NCBI GenBank assembly: GCA_001939145.1
Contig: LSRX01000290.1
Span: forward strand, 588,115-652,114
Direction: 5' to 3'
From: Symbiodinium microadriaticum
Taxonomy: Eukaryota > Sar > Dinophyceae > Suessiales > Symbiodiniaceae
Length of the DNA: 64,000 nt
Shown: piece after piece, positions 10,376 to 22,800 of the stretch
How positions within the stretch are numbered: the first letter of the stretch is position 1
Layout: the number at the start of each line of letters is the position of its first letter
The notes under the pieces: generated by a model
Database searches by the model: none
What the model saw: only the letters and a program-made list of their open reading frames with translations
Told to the model about the DNA's origin: nothing
Translations under genes and position numbers: made by a program

Positions 10376-11045
10376 TGCATATGCATGTTTCTCTACATAT
10401 ACGCAGATACATAGGCAATAAATATGCGCCAACTTTCGTATAATACAGATGTAGATATACGCACGTGTTCATACGTACATATACACGTTCATATACACAC
10501 ACATTCTCGTATGTATGTAGGTAGGCAGGTAGAGTTTAGGGGGATAGGTGGAAAGGTGATAGGTAAACTGTATATTTTGGTAGACAGGTAGATCCATGAT
10601 CCAGGGCCTGAGCCCTTGGTCCTGGTCCCCTCTACCCCCCCCCACCTGCTTTGTCTTCCCCGGTCCAGTGTGGCATGGTGCTGTGGTGTTGTCGGGGGCG
10701 TGTGGCACTGTGAAATATCCATTGCAATTGTCTTTCTGTAGGTCATCTTCCTCGGTGGGAGCTGATGCAAGCATGGTTACAGCTATTGGTTAGTGGCATG
10801 TAATTCTGCTTACTGTGAACTTTGCCATATTGCCGGCGTTGCTGTTCTCCTATTCTCTTTGGGGCAGTTTGCCCCGGTCCCTGTCGCATGTTGCCATCGG
10901 CAACCTGCCCCGACAAAAGCAGTACTGTCGCCATGTTTGGGATGCGAGGTTGCCTCGCGCCTCAAAAACTTGCGAAAGTCTGCAGCATGATGCGTTAGCA
11001 GCCCGGGACCCACGATCTTCTGAAAAACTGTGTAGATGCATACAT
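10341..11045. other. TA array and unique sequence, no gene
   Basis: A TA array at 10345-10375 and scattered TACA/CATA tetramers near 10440-10520 are followed by unique sequence with short frames on both strands. The run TACCCCCCCCCACC at 10632 is G-quadruplex-neutral and unremarkable. Confidence 0.5.
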
Positions 11046-11235
11046 TATATATATATATATATATATGTACCTATCTCTCTACCTGTATATATATATATAT
11101 ATATATATATCTGTGTGTGTGTGTGTGTGTGTCTGTGTCTGTGTCTGTGTGTGTGTGTGTGTCCGCGTGTGTGCATGCAGTTCCTGTACATATACAAAAA
11201 ATAATAATATACACATACATACATACATACATACC
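11046..11235. repeat. TA, GT and CATA microsatellites
   Basis: TA runs lie at 11046-11066 and 11085-11110. The second passes directly into a GT run with GTCTGT interruptions to 11164. CATA tetramers occupy 11212-11234. Confidence 0.9.
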
Positions 11236-11239
11236 GGCA

Positions 11240-14055
11240 TGACCGGCATGTAGAGCAATGTAGGTACGTTGCTCAGCATGTGCTTGTCTGTAAGGAGGTG
11301 AAGATATCTGAGGTTTATTTCCACGGCTTGATGTGCGCTCGGCCACCATCAGTATCGTTTCGACATTGTTTTCAAAAGGCTTACCTGTGCTAGTGTGTGC
11401 AAAACAAGACGACGCCCAGGCTGGTCTTCTCGATTCTTACATGCTCGATATCACAATTGAGGCTTGGGCGCGAATTCGACAGTGATCGTGCTGCCATCCG
11501 CTCGTTGCCGGCAGCATCTGGCTGTGCGATGTTTGTGTCTGTGCTTACTTGGACATGGGTCAGCCTGCAGCAACAAGATGCCGAAACAAACTGTTCAAGC
11601 TTTTTACGCAGTTCTGCAGTGTTTGCTTGCGGAAGTGAACACTGTTTTTTGCGGCTGGCTGGCGCCCAGCGCAGGTTGTGAAAGCTCGAGACTCCACAGC
11701 GGCTGGTGGTCGAGATGATGGCGAAACACTCCTGCGGGAAGCCCATTCTTGCGACTGAAAGTATTTTCAACTTGTATCAATCCGCAGGGGTTTGTTAGGG
11801 GCATGGCTAGTCCCTCGCGCAGTGAAATGTTCTTTCGCAATGTTGTTCGCACTGCATTCATGTATGTGGCACACTGGTTTGCTTGGTTGGTGCAGGTCGC
11901 GGACGATGGACAAGACAGATTCCAAGGGCACAGGTGGGGCAGAAAAGGAGTCGCAAATGCCGTCTGTCATATTACACAATGCTCCGACAATGAAGGGCGC
12001 CTTGTTGACATTGGTTCGCTCAGTCGCTCAGGGGGTAGACCAACGGAGAGCCACATCAAGGCATATCAAGACAAAAAGCTCGACAAAAGCAGACAATATT
12101 GCTGGGCTCGTGTCAAGCGGCATGACAGCGCCAAGCCAGTACTCAGCGGCTGGGAGAGCAAACAGATGCAAAACGGTTGCGACATGTTGCAAATGGTACT
12201 TAGCTGGTGAGGGGATCGTTGCCGAAGTCATACAGATGCAACTGTAGCAATCATTTACTCGTGCCGTGGCGAGTCTCCTGCAGCTTTCAGTTGCGTCCCT
12301 TGCAAAGCATGTCGTTGCGCTTCACTTCATTGTAGGTCCTCAGCAGAGGCAGTAGCAGGCTGGATGCAAAATTAGAGAGGAGCCCGGAAACGAGACCTCA
12401 TTTCTTGCAAGACAAGCTTCCGCATGCAAAAATTGGACACGAGACCTTCACTATGGAAACCAGCACTGAGCACGGTCCTGGGACCCAGTGTCTCGCAGCA
12501 GACTAGAAGGAACCCTGCCCTTTACTCGGCCTTCCAAAAGCTTGTCCAGGCTTGTGGTCGGTGGTTGAGGCGCTGCAGGCCCTTCGCAATGCTGGTATGG
12601 CAAGTGTCACAGAAGCATGCGAATCGGCGACGGCATGGCACAAGGTCTTCGTCCAGGATGTGTGTCCCTGCCAACCAGGCGGCTGTGCCGGCGCCCTCGC
12701 TGGCAGCTTCATTATTAGCCAGGCAAATGTCCATGGTACGCCAGAGGCTTAGCAAAACCATCCAGCACTTGCTTATAAAAGCAACAAAAATTGCACAACT
12801 TCGGTTGAAAGTGTGGTGGTGTTACGTGAGGTTCGGAACGACTGGAGAACGCAGCAGCAGTCCCACTACCGGAACCGAAGCTAAAGGCAGGTGTATATAA
12901 CTGCTGAAGCTGATGCATTGCCGATTCAGCTATCGCCGCAATGAGCCAGCATGATTCTTTGCACCAGTTCCCGCAGCCAACTATGAGCCAGGGAACCTGG
13001 AACTCTGAGATGGAGGAAGACCTGTTTTGGGCGGCAGCATTCGCCATCATTGCCTCTTATGCGCAAATGCAGCCTGTCTCGGAACTGCTGGTAGCAGCCA
13101 GGAAGATGAATGATGTGCAGGCAGGCGCTTTCGCAATCTGAAATTGTTTCCGAGATATCTCGAAGGTGTAACTGGTACACAGTAGATCGGGACTGCGTGT
13201 ACATGGTTGATGGAGTTGGCTTACTACTGTCCGCCTCCCCCCTGCTTGCACAAGCATTAATGCCGTATGTAGAAACTGCATAGCGCGAGTCTTTTTGATA
13301 AATGCATTGTGCTGGCACCCTAGGTTTCAGTGCCTTCGGAAGATGGACGAGGCATGCATCTGCAGACCTTTGAGAGATGGGAGAACGCATCCCCCACATG
13401 GTAGCTGAGGTCTTCGAGTTCGGTTTGAACCTCCCAGCCACAATTGCGACTTTTCGAGCAGGCAGGCCAGGGCATGAAGAAACCACGTCAGAAGCAACAG
13501 CACCACTGTGTGTGTGTCTGCGCGGTCGAAGCCTTTTCAGGTTTGTGAGTTGCGATTGTGGTGGAAAGACTGGTGTAGCAAATTAGGAAGGGAGTGTCCC
13601 CGACAGAATGGATGAAAGAGGACTCCGGACAAGCCAAGCACCACATCTACTTGTGTTTGCATGCTGATTCTCCGCCCACTTGAGAAGCATGGCATTTGAG
13701 CAAAGCAGAATTGAGCATAGAGTTTCCAGCAACACCAGAACCGTTCCAACATGGGGTGGGGAACAAGATATGTTTCAACATCGGATTTCGCGGGTGATAC
13801 GAGGATCTATCGGCTGCCCGATTCAATGTCGCATCGCTTGAAAACCTTGCGGTCCACCAGATATTCTCGGAGACTTGGGTGGACAGAAGGCTTGTTTGAT
13901 TTTCTGTGCTCAGTGCTGTCCGAAGGATACACAGCCTGTTGCCTGCTTTGGGTCGCCACGATTCAAACCAAGCTGGATCGGGCGGAAGAATTTGATGTTT
14001 CGAAAGGAAAGCCACAGTGTTTACGAATTTCGCATTGCGCGCAGTAATAGCGACC
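11240..14055. other. No confident gene; several weak frames
   Basis: The best candidate is plus 11749-12210 (153 codons, charged, open from a possible acceptor GTGCAG at 11896). Another is plus 12941-13141 (66 codons, beginning MSQHDSLHQF). Neither resembles a known family, and frames on the opposite strand are of similar length. They could be exons of intron-rich genes. Confidence 0.3.
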
Positions 14056-14059
14056 ACGC

Positions 14060-14164
14060 TGCGATACACCCGGGACCTGCTAAACCCGATCAACCCGACA
14101 GGCCCGATAAACCCGATACAGCCAGAACGCCGGACAAATCCGATAAACTCGAGAAACCCAGCTC
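14060..14164. repeat. Degenerate AAACCCGAT-type short repeats
   Basis: CCCGAT/CCCGATAAA motifs recur every 9-15 bases, immediately upstream of the 70-bp tandem array. The plus frame gives a Pro/Asp/Lys-rich stretch (PAKPDQPDRPDKPDTARTPD), which is probably repeat-driven. Confidence 0.6.
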
Positions 14165-15112
14165 TGATATTGAAACCAGGGGCCCATCAGTCCAAGGCTG
14201 CGTCCTCGGAGTCCAAGGTCTGTCAGAGTTCTGATTTACGAATCAGGGGCGCCTTGTCAGTCCAAGGCTCCATCCTCGGAGTTCGAGGTCTGCAAGAGTT
14301 GTGACTTGAAATTATAGGGCGCCCCATCAGTCCAAGGCTCCACCCTCGGAGTTCGAAGGGCTCAAAACTGGCAAAACGCAGCGGCCGTATTCCGACCCCA
14401 AACCGTTCGAAGGTCTGTCAGAGCTCTGATTTGAAAATCAAGGGCGCCCCATCAGTCCAACGCTCCATCCTCGGAGTTCGAAGTCTGTCAAAGTTCTGAT
14501 TTAAAAACAGCGGCCCATGAGGCCAAGGTTGCGTCCTCGGAGTTCAAGGTTCAGGAACGCCCCATCAGGCCAAGACTCCATCCTCGGAGTACAAATTCTG
14601 CAAAAGCTAACGATGTGATGCAAAAATCAGGGGCGCCCCATCAGTCCAAGGCTCCATCCTCGGAGTTCTGGATGTGTACGAGTTCTGATTTAGCAATCAG
14701 GGGCGCCCCATCACGTCCTCGGAGTTCGGGGTCTGTCAGAGCTTTTTTTTAAGATCAGGGGCGCCCCATCAGTGCAAGTCTCCATCCTCAAATTCGAAGT
14801 CTGTAAGAATTCTGCGGCGCCCCATCAGGCCAAGGCTGCGTCCTTGGAGTTCAATTCAAGTTCTGTCAGAGCCCTTAGTTCAATATCAGGGCCGCCCGAG
14901 TTCGGAGTCTGTAAGAGCTCAGATTCAAAAACCAGGGCACCCCATCAGTCCAAAGCTGCATATTCGAAGCTCGGACTGTAAGAATTCTGATTTGAAAGTC
15001 AGCGGCGCCTCATCAGTCCAAGACTGCATCCGCGGAGCTCAAGGCTTTAAAAATCAAGAGCGCCCCATCAGTCCAAGGCTCCATCCTCGGAGCTCAAGAT
15101 CTGTAAGAGTTG
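14165..15112. repeat. Tandem array of about 70-bp units (roughly 14 copies)
   Basis: Each unit contains a version of GGGGCGCCCCATCAGTCCA, then AAGGCTCCATCCTCGGAGTT, then TCTGTMAGAGTTCTGATTT. CCATCAG-type anchors stand near 14190, 14260, 14330, 14455, 14520, 14568 and 14644, giving a spacing mostly of 50-75 bases. One unit holds an insertion of about 50 bases (14353-14405). Units differ from each other by several substitutions, so the array is not young. It stops at the N at 15114, so its true length is unknown. Confidence 0.85.
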
Positions 15113-15114
15113 GN

Positions 15115-15793
15115 CGCAATCATCACCATTATCTTTCCAAGAATCATCATCACTAACATCATCATCGTCTTCACGATCATGTATATGATGATGATGATGA
15201 TGATGATAATGATGACAACTTGTGCAACACTCTTTGTCTGCCTCACGTCTTAGAGGAGTACCGGCTTCCAGCTGCAGCTTTTGCTTGCAGTTGCGAAAGC
15301 TTCCAAAAGAACCCCCATTGGAATTTTCATGCATGACAAGAAAGTGCAGAAAGGACATCCAACTCCCAGTTCTCAGACAAGGCAAAGCTGGTATTTCTGC
15401 AGACTTCCGGAAATGTTTGTGACTCTGATTACGACTACATACCCAAAGAAGCTCTTTGACCGACCTTGTTGCAGCATGGTTGATGCTTTGCATTTGGAGC
15501 ACTTCCAGGTGCGAAGCCAACCAAAGTGCACGTAGACGCATGCTGCTCTCAAAGATTATGAACCATCTAGATCGCCCGTATCAAGTTTGCCATACATGAC
15601 ATGCTTCTGGAATGCAGATGAAGATGCAAACCAGCCCTCCTTGACCCCTTTGCAAAAGGAGTTGAAGTCCATTGCTTTATCTGAATTCATCTACTGTTCC
15701 TTGGAGGCACCCTGAGCCAGGTTCCATGGCATTGAACATCAGTTTGAACAACGTCGGCAACCCCAAGAAGTGGGGGCACTTAAACATACTATA
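15115..15793. mobile_element. Second, left-truncated copy of the 847-bp inverted-repeat element
   Basis: Matches 9654-10332 at a constant offset of 5461 bases. I find two substitutions, both in the ATG-rich stretch (near 15191-15197). The right terminal repeat and the following TA array are present; the first 168 bases are missing at the N (15114). Beyond the right end the two copies diverge at once into different microsatellites (here TA, TACA and then a GA run at 15836-15859). It is either a very young second insertion or a duplicated contig end. Confidence 0.75.
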
Positions 15794-16078
15794 CCCATAT
15801 ATATATATATATATACATACATACTTGCACATACAGAGAGAGAGAGAGAGAGAGAGAGACATGGACTAAAACTCCAGAGCAGTCGAGTCGAGGAGTCTCT
15901 GGGATCCGTGGATCAGTTGAAATGAGTTGTAAAAGAGAGCCTCGCCATTCTGGATCTGAGTGAAAGCTCTGATTGAAGGCATTCTTGACTACGTGGGGGG
16001 AGGGAGGTTCCTAGTAAGTTTTGACCAGAGCTGGCTTCCTTCAGCCTATTGCCAGCATAATAATGCGAGTATAGAATA

Positions 16079-16174
16079 TACCTATAGTCTCCATTGTAGT
16101 TCCTTTTTTGGGATTACCTTTTTGGTTCCTTAATATTCAACCAAAAAAAGGAACTACAATGGTGACTGTAGGTA
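16079..16174. mobile_element. MITE-like fold-back element, family A copy 1 (96 bp)
   Basis: The two 31-base ends are inverted repeats with two mismatches, opening TACCTAYAGTC and running to GTAGTTCCTTTTTT. If the outer TA is the target duplication, the element is CCTA...TAGG inserted at TA. There is no coding capacity. Confidence 0.8.
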
Positions 16175-16315
16175 CCCCCGAGAAGCGTGTTCGAACTCGC
16201 CAGAAATGGTCGGAACGGAGAAGCGGCCGAGGTAGGGAGGCGGTTGCCTCTGGTGGGATGCTTCCGGTGATCAACTGCCGGGCATGAGCTGATGATCTTC
16301 ACCCCGAGTCTCTAA

Positions 16316-16378
16316 GGTTCAGGATTTGGGGTTTAGTTTGTCTAGGGTTTATGATTTAGGGTTTGGGGTTTAGGATAC
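16316..16378. repeat. Degenerate TTTAGGG repeats (G-rich on plus)
   Basis: Copies of GGTTTAGG/GGGTTTATG/GATTTAGGG form a short interstitial telomere-like block. Smaller blocks of the same type stand at 22423-22441, 23171-23204 and 24486-24532. Confidence 0.8.
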
Positions 16379-16879
16379 GAGGCGGGCAGATTGGACGCAC
16401 TTCAGAGAGACCTCGTTCAAAAAGGATTTGGAGTTTAGTTTGTTAAGGGTCAGCACTTGGGACTTCGGGCTTAGGGTCGACAAGTCGTTGAAGTATGTGG
16501 GTACTGATGACTGGGCTTTTGGAAAGCCCAGACAGGCCGGAGCGAGTCCTTGTCCCTGCTCCACCCCAACCACTCGAGCCAAGTTTCGATGCTCAGCATG
16601 GAAGCTTGTTGTAAGTCGGTGTGCTTGAAGTTGGTACTTGGAGAGGCAGGAGACGAGAAACCCTGCAGCCGCCATATGTTTTTCCCAGGTAGACTTCTCG
16701 TCCGTGCACGTATAAATATTTCCCTGGATGGTGGCAGCATTCGAACGCAAGTCATAGAGTTCCTGTGGTACGGTCTTGTTATACAGCCGTGGTCTAATCA
16801 TGAAATTAGACCCTTAGCCATCGTCCTGTCAATGAAGCTTTCGGACGAGAGAGTGTCACCACTGCTCAACCCCCCTGCC

Positions 16880-17104
16880 TAACCTAATGTACTTGGAGGG
16901 GGGTGTTACGTGGATGTCTGGGGGTTCGAAGTACATTTCCGCCTGTTCCGACGGGCCCAGTAGGAATCCCAGTACATTTGTTATCCGTGGAACATTCCAC
17001 CTGAGATAATGTACTTGGAGGTCTTCGGTCATGGACCCCTGGAGTAACGAACGGCAACGAACAATGTACTTGAGGGGTGGGTGGGGGACCCCCCAAGTAC
17101 ATTA
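16880..17104. mobile_element. Possible fold-back element with CTAATGTACTTGG ends
   Basis: CTAATGTACTTGGAGGGGGG at the left faces its reverse complement CCCCCCAAGTACATTAG at the right. Between them lie further AATGTACTTGG copies (17010 and 17064) and reversed AGTACATT copies (16931 and 16971). The ends are short (about 17 bases), so this may instead be an array of a palindromic motif. Confidence 0.5.
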
Positions 17105-19090
17105 GTTGTTGGGGGTGGTCCACTGCTCCAGCCGAGAGGACATGGTCCAAATGCTTTCCTGGCAGCACCCGCACCAGGTGTATGTCAATTCGCTTATTAC
17201 TAAGAAAATTGTCGAAGCATCGGGAAAAGCTTCTCGAGCCCTTCGACACGGGTCAAGGGCATGTTCTTCGCAAGTAAACTGACACTGACCGACCTTTGAC
17301 TTCCCTGCACTGCTGTCTCTCTCAGCTCAATCAGGGAGTAGGAGCAGCATGGGTTTGTTACAGTGTGACGTGCTCCCCAGAATAACATGATTTCGCGAGC
17401 GACCGACCAGGTCAAAGAGCTGATGCCGTGTGCGTTGCATCCATTTCCTCCCGACAGGCATGAAGGAGAAAGCTGGGGAAGTCGCATATTTCCGGCCACC
17501 ATCAACCCAAAAAGCTCTCTAAGCCCATCATACCACTACCAAATTGTCCTTCTTATATCCGTGTCCGTAGATGAGCACTGTACAGAGCCCCATCGATTCA
17601 ACAGCCTGGCCTGCTCCCTGTGATGATGCCATGGGCACCTCTGCCGTCAACTCGGAGAGCCCTGCTGCCCTGAGTTGCAAGTATGTGGATGGTAGAGTCA
17701 TATTGTCATAACTGTTGTACTATATTCTACTTTGCACTAAATATTTGCTATGCGTTATGGTATACATGTGTCAGTATTCAGTATAGATGATGGGAAGTCA
17801 GGGTAGGCGAGGCCCCGGTGGAACATGGGAATGGTCACTTGGCTATGAAAGGACAGAGTTTGCTTCCTACAGAGACTTGAAGCTGAGACGGGGATCCGGG
17901 AAGTCTGTGGGAGGGCTCCGGTGTGCTTCCTGCAAATTTTGGGATTGAGGCGGTGTAAGCATCCATACTTTCTGATGTTGCTGCAAGGTCTTCGGACTGT
18001 AGGCGGTCTTGCCACAAGCCCACTGCAGTCACTGTTGCGGTGTCGGTGCGTGCTACCTTTTGGCTCATTCGCCGCCCAAGGTGTTAGTTTACCCTGAATC
18101 CACCCATGCACCTGTATGGCAGAGCACCACTGTGGGGTATCGTGCTGGGAGCTCCTCACCTCCCAGCTCTCTGCAGAACCTCCCCCAGTCTTCAGCCCAC
18201 CTCGAGCAACGGAGCAGTTTCCGTGAATAGCATTGATCAGCGGTCTGCACTATACACGGCACTTACTAGTAGCAGTATCCACAAAATGATGTTGAAACAC
18301 CAGTGAATAAATTGTGAAGTACAGAACCCTCCTCCTTTCTGGCCGCTGCCAGCAGCCATGGTGGTGAGGACGGATTTGGGTCAGATATCATAACTTTACG
18401 TTTGTTAGTCTGGCACAGTATCAGCGAAGGTGGCCTCTTGTCGTGAATGACTTAATATATTTCTGGAAGCAGCTCCAAGCAGGAGTGGCCAGAAATGCTT
18501 CCAACGAGGAGTTTGTCTTTGCCAGTTGCTTTGATGACAGCACTCCGTCCCCGGCTATGAACCTCAAGATTAGCAGGTTAAGTTAGGGTGAAATAGAAAT
18601 AGAGGTAAACCATCATGACCCACCAGTTTACTGTTGGCGCTTCCTGCACGCAACGCTTCTGTTGCAAGTGCAGCCCATACCATCGCGTTGATTTCAGAGG
18701 CAAGAAAGACACTTCTGCAACCTTTGTCTGCAGCTACTGCTTCACCCTGAAGAGTGATTCATAGGGAGATATATAGGGACTTCTCGTCAATGCCAGGAGG
18801 CGCATCTACCCGAATTGAAACCTGAGCCCTAAACCCTATACATCCTCGCTTGTGGGCATAGATCCTTAGCCATGTGAGAGGGAAAAGGCCCTATGCAGCC
18901 AGAACCCAGGCTCCTTCATTTGGTCTTGGCTGCACCTGCCCAACAGTCTTGGGACCGGTGGGATCGGAGTCCAGCCGCCCCTGGGCCGCAAGCAGTCGAC
19001 ATACTGATGAATCAACCAGTATCTCTGGATATTAGCTATCCAAATATGCATATACTTGTTTACACTGTTTATTTAGATATGTATATGTAA
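17105..19090. other. No recognisable gene
   Basis: Frames up to 134 codons occur on the minus strand (17755-18159), with overlapping plus frames. No motifs, repeats or RNA genes were recognised. Confidence 0.45.
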
Positions 19091-19094
19091 ATAA

Positions 19095-19380
19095 GTAATG
19101 TATGTAATGTATGTATGTATGTATGTATGTATGTATGTATGTATGTAGGTACGTATGTACTGCATCTGTGTATGTATGTATCAACGCATGCACGTCTGTT
19201 TGCATGCAGGTAGATACGTCGGTACGTAGGTAGGTATGCTTTCTGTTCGTATTTACTGATTGTCTGTCTGTCTGTCTGGCTGGCTGGCTGTTTGTTTGTC
19301 TCTGTCTGTCTCTGTCTCTTTCTCTGTCTGTCTCTGTCTCTGTCTGTCTCTCTCTGTTTGTTTGTTTGTTTGTCTGTCTC

Positions 19381-19416
<36 letters not shown>

Positions 19417-19780
19417 GTCTCTCTGTCTCTCTGTCTCTCTGTCTCTCTCTCTCTCTCTCTGTCTCTGTCTGTGTTTGTTTGTAATTAAACAGACCAAGGG
19501 CTAGACAAATAAGCACAGACCCACACCAACACATACACTATATATGTATATGCATATGTACATGTATATGTAAATGTCTGTGTCTATTTATATGTATATG
19601 TGTGTGTATGTGTATATATATATATATATGCATATGTATATGTATGTATGTACGTATGTATGTATGTGTGCATGTATGTATGTACGTATGTATGTATGTA
19701 TGTATGTATGTATGCATGGATGGATGTATGTATGTATGTATGTATGTATGTATGTATGTATGCTTTTATGTATACATGCA
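19095..19780. repeat. GTAT, TCTG/TCTC and TA microsatellites
   Basis: GTAT tetramers lie at 19098-19146, TCTG with TCTC and TTTG variants at 19258-19480, and mixed GTATAT and GTAT runs at 19540-19762, including a TATGCATGGATGGATG interruption. Apparent Tyr/Val/Cys and Leu/Ser proteins in all frames are products of the repeat. Confidence 0.92.
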
Positions 19781-19839
19781 CACTAACAAATAGCTGTGTA
19801 TACATGTTTACTTTGCACACACGGAGATCTGTATGACGA

Positions 19840-22800
19840 CTTATATATCCGTCTGGACCGCATGAAACCTAAACCTAGTGCATTCTGGTCATGATCACGC
19901 CGATGTTTCGATCTCTGCTTGACTTTTCGGGCCCGGAAGACTCGTAAGAGCCACTTGGAGAGGATGGGTCTGAGACGGCTTGGGATTTTGAGGCTGCAGG
20001 ATGCATTAGGGAGCTCTTGCAGCCTAGACAGTGATGTTTGAAGGTTTGACATCGGGCTTTGGAGTGCAGACACGTGGCTCAGCGCTTGGATTCTGTTGAG
20101 TTCACCTGCTTAAACCTGGCAGTCTCATGTCAGGTGCGGATGCAGCGATGTTTCACTTCTGGGAAGCTCCTGGATCTCACGATGCTGAGCCAAAGTAATC
20201 TTCTGCTTGCTGTTTTTGCTGGCCTCGTGTTTGCCACGCGTCGTGAATTGAAAGCCTTTCGTCACAGAATCTGGTGGTGACGCGATTGCAGCAGTCGGCA
20301 GACTTTTGCTAGAGTAGCATTGGATTTCCTCCGTGAGGCAACGTTCACCAGGTATAGTGGTCCTAGGTGCCTCAACAGGCAGTGGCTAGACCAACATCGG
20401 CCTTCACGACCCGACGATTCCTCGGAAGACCCTGCACAGAACCTTTACACAAGTTGAAACTTAAAGGATCTTAAATGCACAGTGTCCGGGTGGGGGATCC
20501 TCCTTCAAGCTGGAAGACGAGTTCTTGGCCCCTTGAGCGGAGGGTTTGAAAGCCCAGTGCAAGTCAGCAACGCTTCCTGCCTCCCCTGCGAAGCAGAAAG
20601 GAACGGCACCATTGGCATTCCTGACTGTGTGGATCAGTGTGCGCCGCCTGGAGAGCGGACCATCCAGGCTGCGTGTCTTTCGTTCCAGCTCTTCATCAGG
20701 AAGGATTCCAGTGTTCCATGTTAGTTTGGTCAGAAACGCTGCTTTATGCAGAGGGTCTGCACTCTCACATGGACATTTCGGTTTCTCAACCCCTGAAGCT
20801 ATAAACTTCATCTCATGGCCTTCTTGCCTTGCCCACGGTGAGGCTGAAGGCGTCGGTTTCTGCATGCTGCCTGTGGCACGCAAGGTGCCAGAGCCGGATT
20901 TTGGGTTGGGAGGCTCTCCTGTTAGCGCTGCAGCCTTAGTCAAGGCCCCTTATTACAAGATGCCCCAATTATGGAATTGCACCGCGAGGGGCCGCAAGGT
21001 CTTGAAATCATACGTAGATACTGCCTGTTAGTTATAACCACGGGGATTTGTGCCGGGGATACTGGCACGGTTGATGGGTTGTGTTGCTACTGTTTAGTAC
21101 TTCAAGGTTCCGGATTTATAGGACTTGACGTCACAAGTCTATTGGTCTATAGCAAACACAAATGAAAAAGACTTGAGGTATCAGTTCTGTTTCGGGGTTA
21201 AGAAGTTTGCTAACTTGGGATGAGGGCGCTCGATACGAGGCTCCAAGCCCAATCAAGGTAGTACTCGGAAGAGAAACAGTGAGCCCTGCAATTCTGGAAG
21301 TTGCCAGCTTTATCCAGCTTCCGGATTGGATGCCGGGCTGTCGATACAGAGATTACTATCTGTCTGTCTGCCTGCCTGCCTGTCTGTCTGTGTCTGTGAG
21401 TCCGTCTGGGTTGTAGCTCGTGCCGGGTCATGAGAACTGGGGTTGCGACCCAAATCGAGTGTGAAGAGGATTTATGATTGGCAGCTGGATAGCACCATTT
21501 GTGGACATTGAAATCAGTCAGGCCTTGAGTATTGGGCTGGGTCAACTTGTAAAGCGAGCAAACCAGTCTCTCAGCTCCTCAGCTCGAGTTAACCCCCTAT
21601 CCTACCCTCCCCGCCGCTTTTTCCAGGCTATGCACTTCGCACCAAATCTTGCCCGGACTTTGTGAACAGCCACGCATGTCTGATATTTAACCACCAGACC
21701 ACGGAAGATAGATTTCAAAGGCGGCGACACGCAAGCTGTCAAGACAAGTCTTGAAAAGCAAGGATGCCTTCGACGTCTCGTTCGCCGTGCAGCTGCGGAA
21801 CATCTCCCTGAGAAAGCTGCCTCCCACAGCTTCACAGCAGCAGTAACGTGCACATGCTTTGCCAAGCCTCCCGTACACACTGGCTTGTCTCTGGAGTACA
21901 CGATACAGCGAAAGCCGAGCAATCTGGGCCTCCCGAGACTCGAAGCTCTTATCTCCCTGTAGCCCCCGCACCTTAATAATGCCTCTAGGACTGGATCCGC
22001 ATGTCTCTACCGGTGGCGGTCGGCCAAGCTCTGCAAGTGGCTCCATCGGATGTGCCCCTCGAGCTGACTCTCGGATGGCACCTTTCGTTTAAGGCTTGTT
22101 TACGGTTCAGCGTGCTAGGGCGACTATGCCGGATCACAAGCCTCTAGTTGCAATTATTCAGATTTGTTCTTTTACAGCTGCTGCCAGCTGCATCTTGACA
22201 GTTCAGCGCACTTTTCTTGTTCCAGTAGCACAGACACGGAAACTCGAGCACCTTTCGGACTTTCGAGTCACGAAAAAGCCTCGAACCCAATTCTGTCGGG
22301 CGACTCTGGCAGATGTTGCAGAGTTCCTGTCATCACTCAGCCATTCTGAGCTGTTGAAGCAAATGAGGATGATTCGTGACGCGAGCATGAGACCTGGCAT
22401 ACTTTCAAAGTTCTGGCTTTCAAGGGTTTAGGGTTTAGGATTGACATGAGGTGTCTGTTCCTTGTGTGCTTGACCCCTGATACTTTTCGTACAACAGGCC
22501 CTTTCTGTGCAGCGAAGTCTTATTTTGAGTTGATACAGAGCAAGCAGGCATGTTTGTTTGCCTGTTTGTGGGGTACCTGAGTCTGAACACTCCTCTTGAA
22601 GTTGGATGCTTTTTCTGGCATTTCAAGGTACGACAACCACGTCCTGCGGAGCTTCAAGCTTCGACGAAAAGATGAAGTTGAACCTGAACCCGCTGGTCTC
22701 ATGCTTGTTCAGCCTATTTCAACGTTTCTTGCGGGCGTGGGATTGCTAGGTGCAAGTTCGGAACTAGTATCCTTTGCAGGCATGGCATCGTGCTAAGCTT

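Noticed and set aside
14165-15112. CRISPR array or rRNA spacer
   Set aside because: Units are contiguous and diverged with no unique spacers; no rRNA sequence lies nearby.
18050-18070. CTACCTTTTGGCTCATTC as a second relict spliced leader
   Set aside because: Only TTTTGGCTCA matches; the last bases and the GCCA part differ, and no frame starts downstream.
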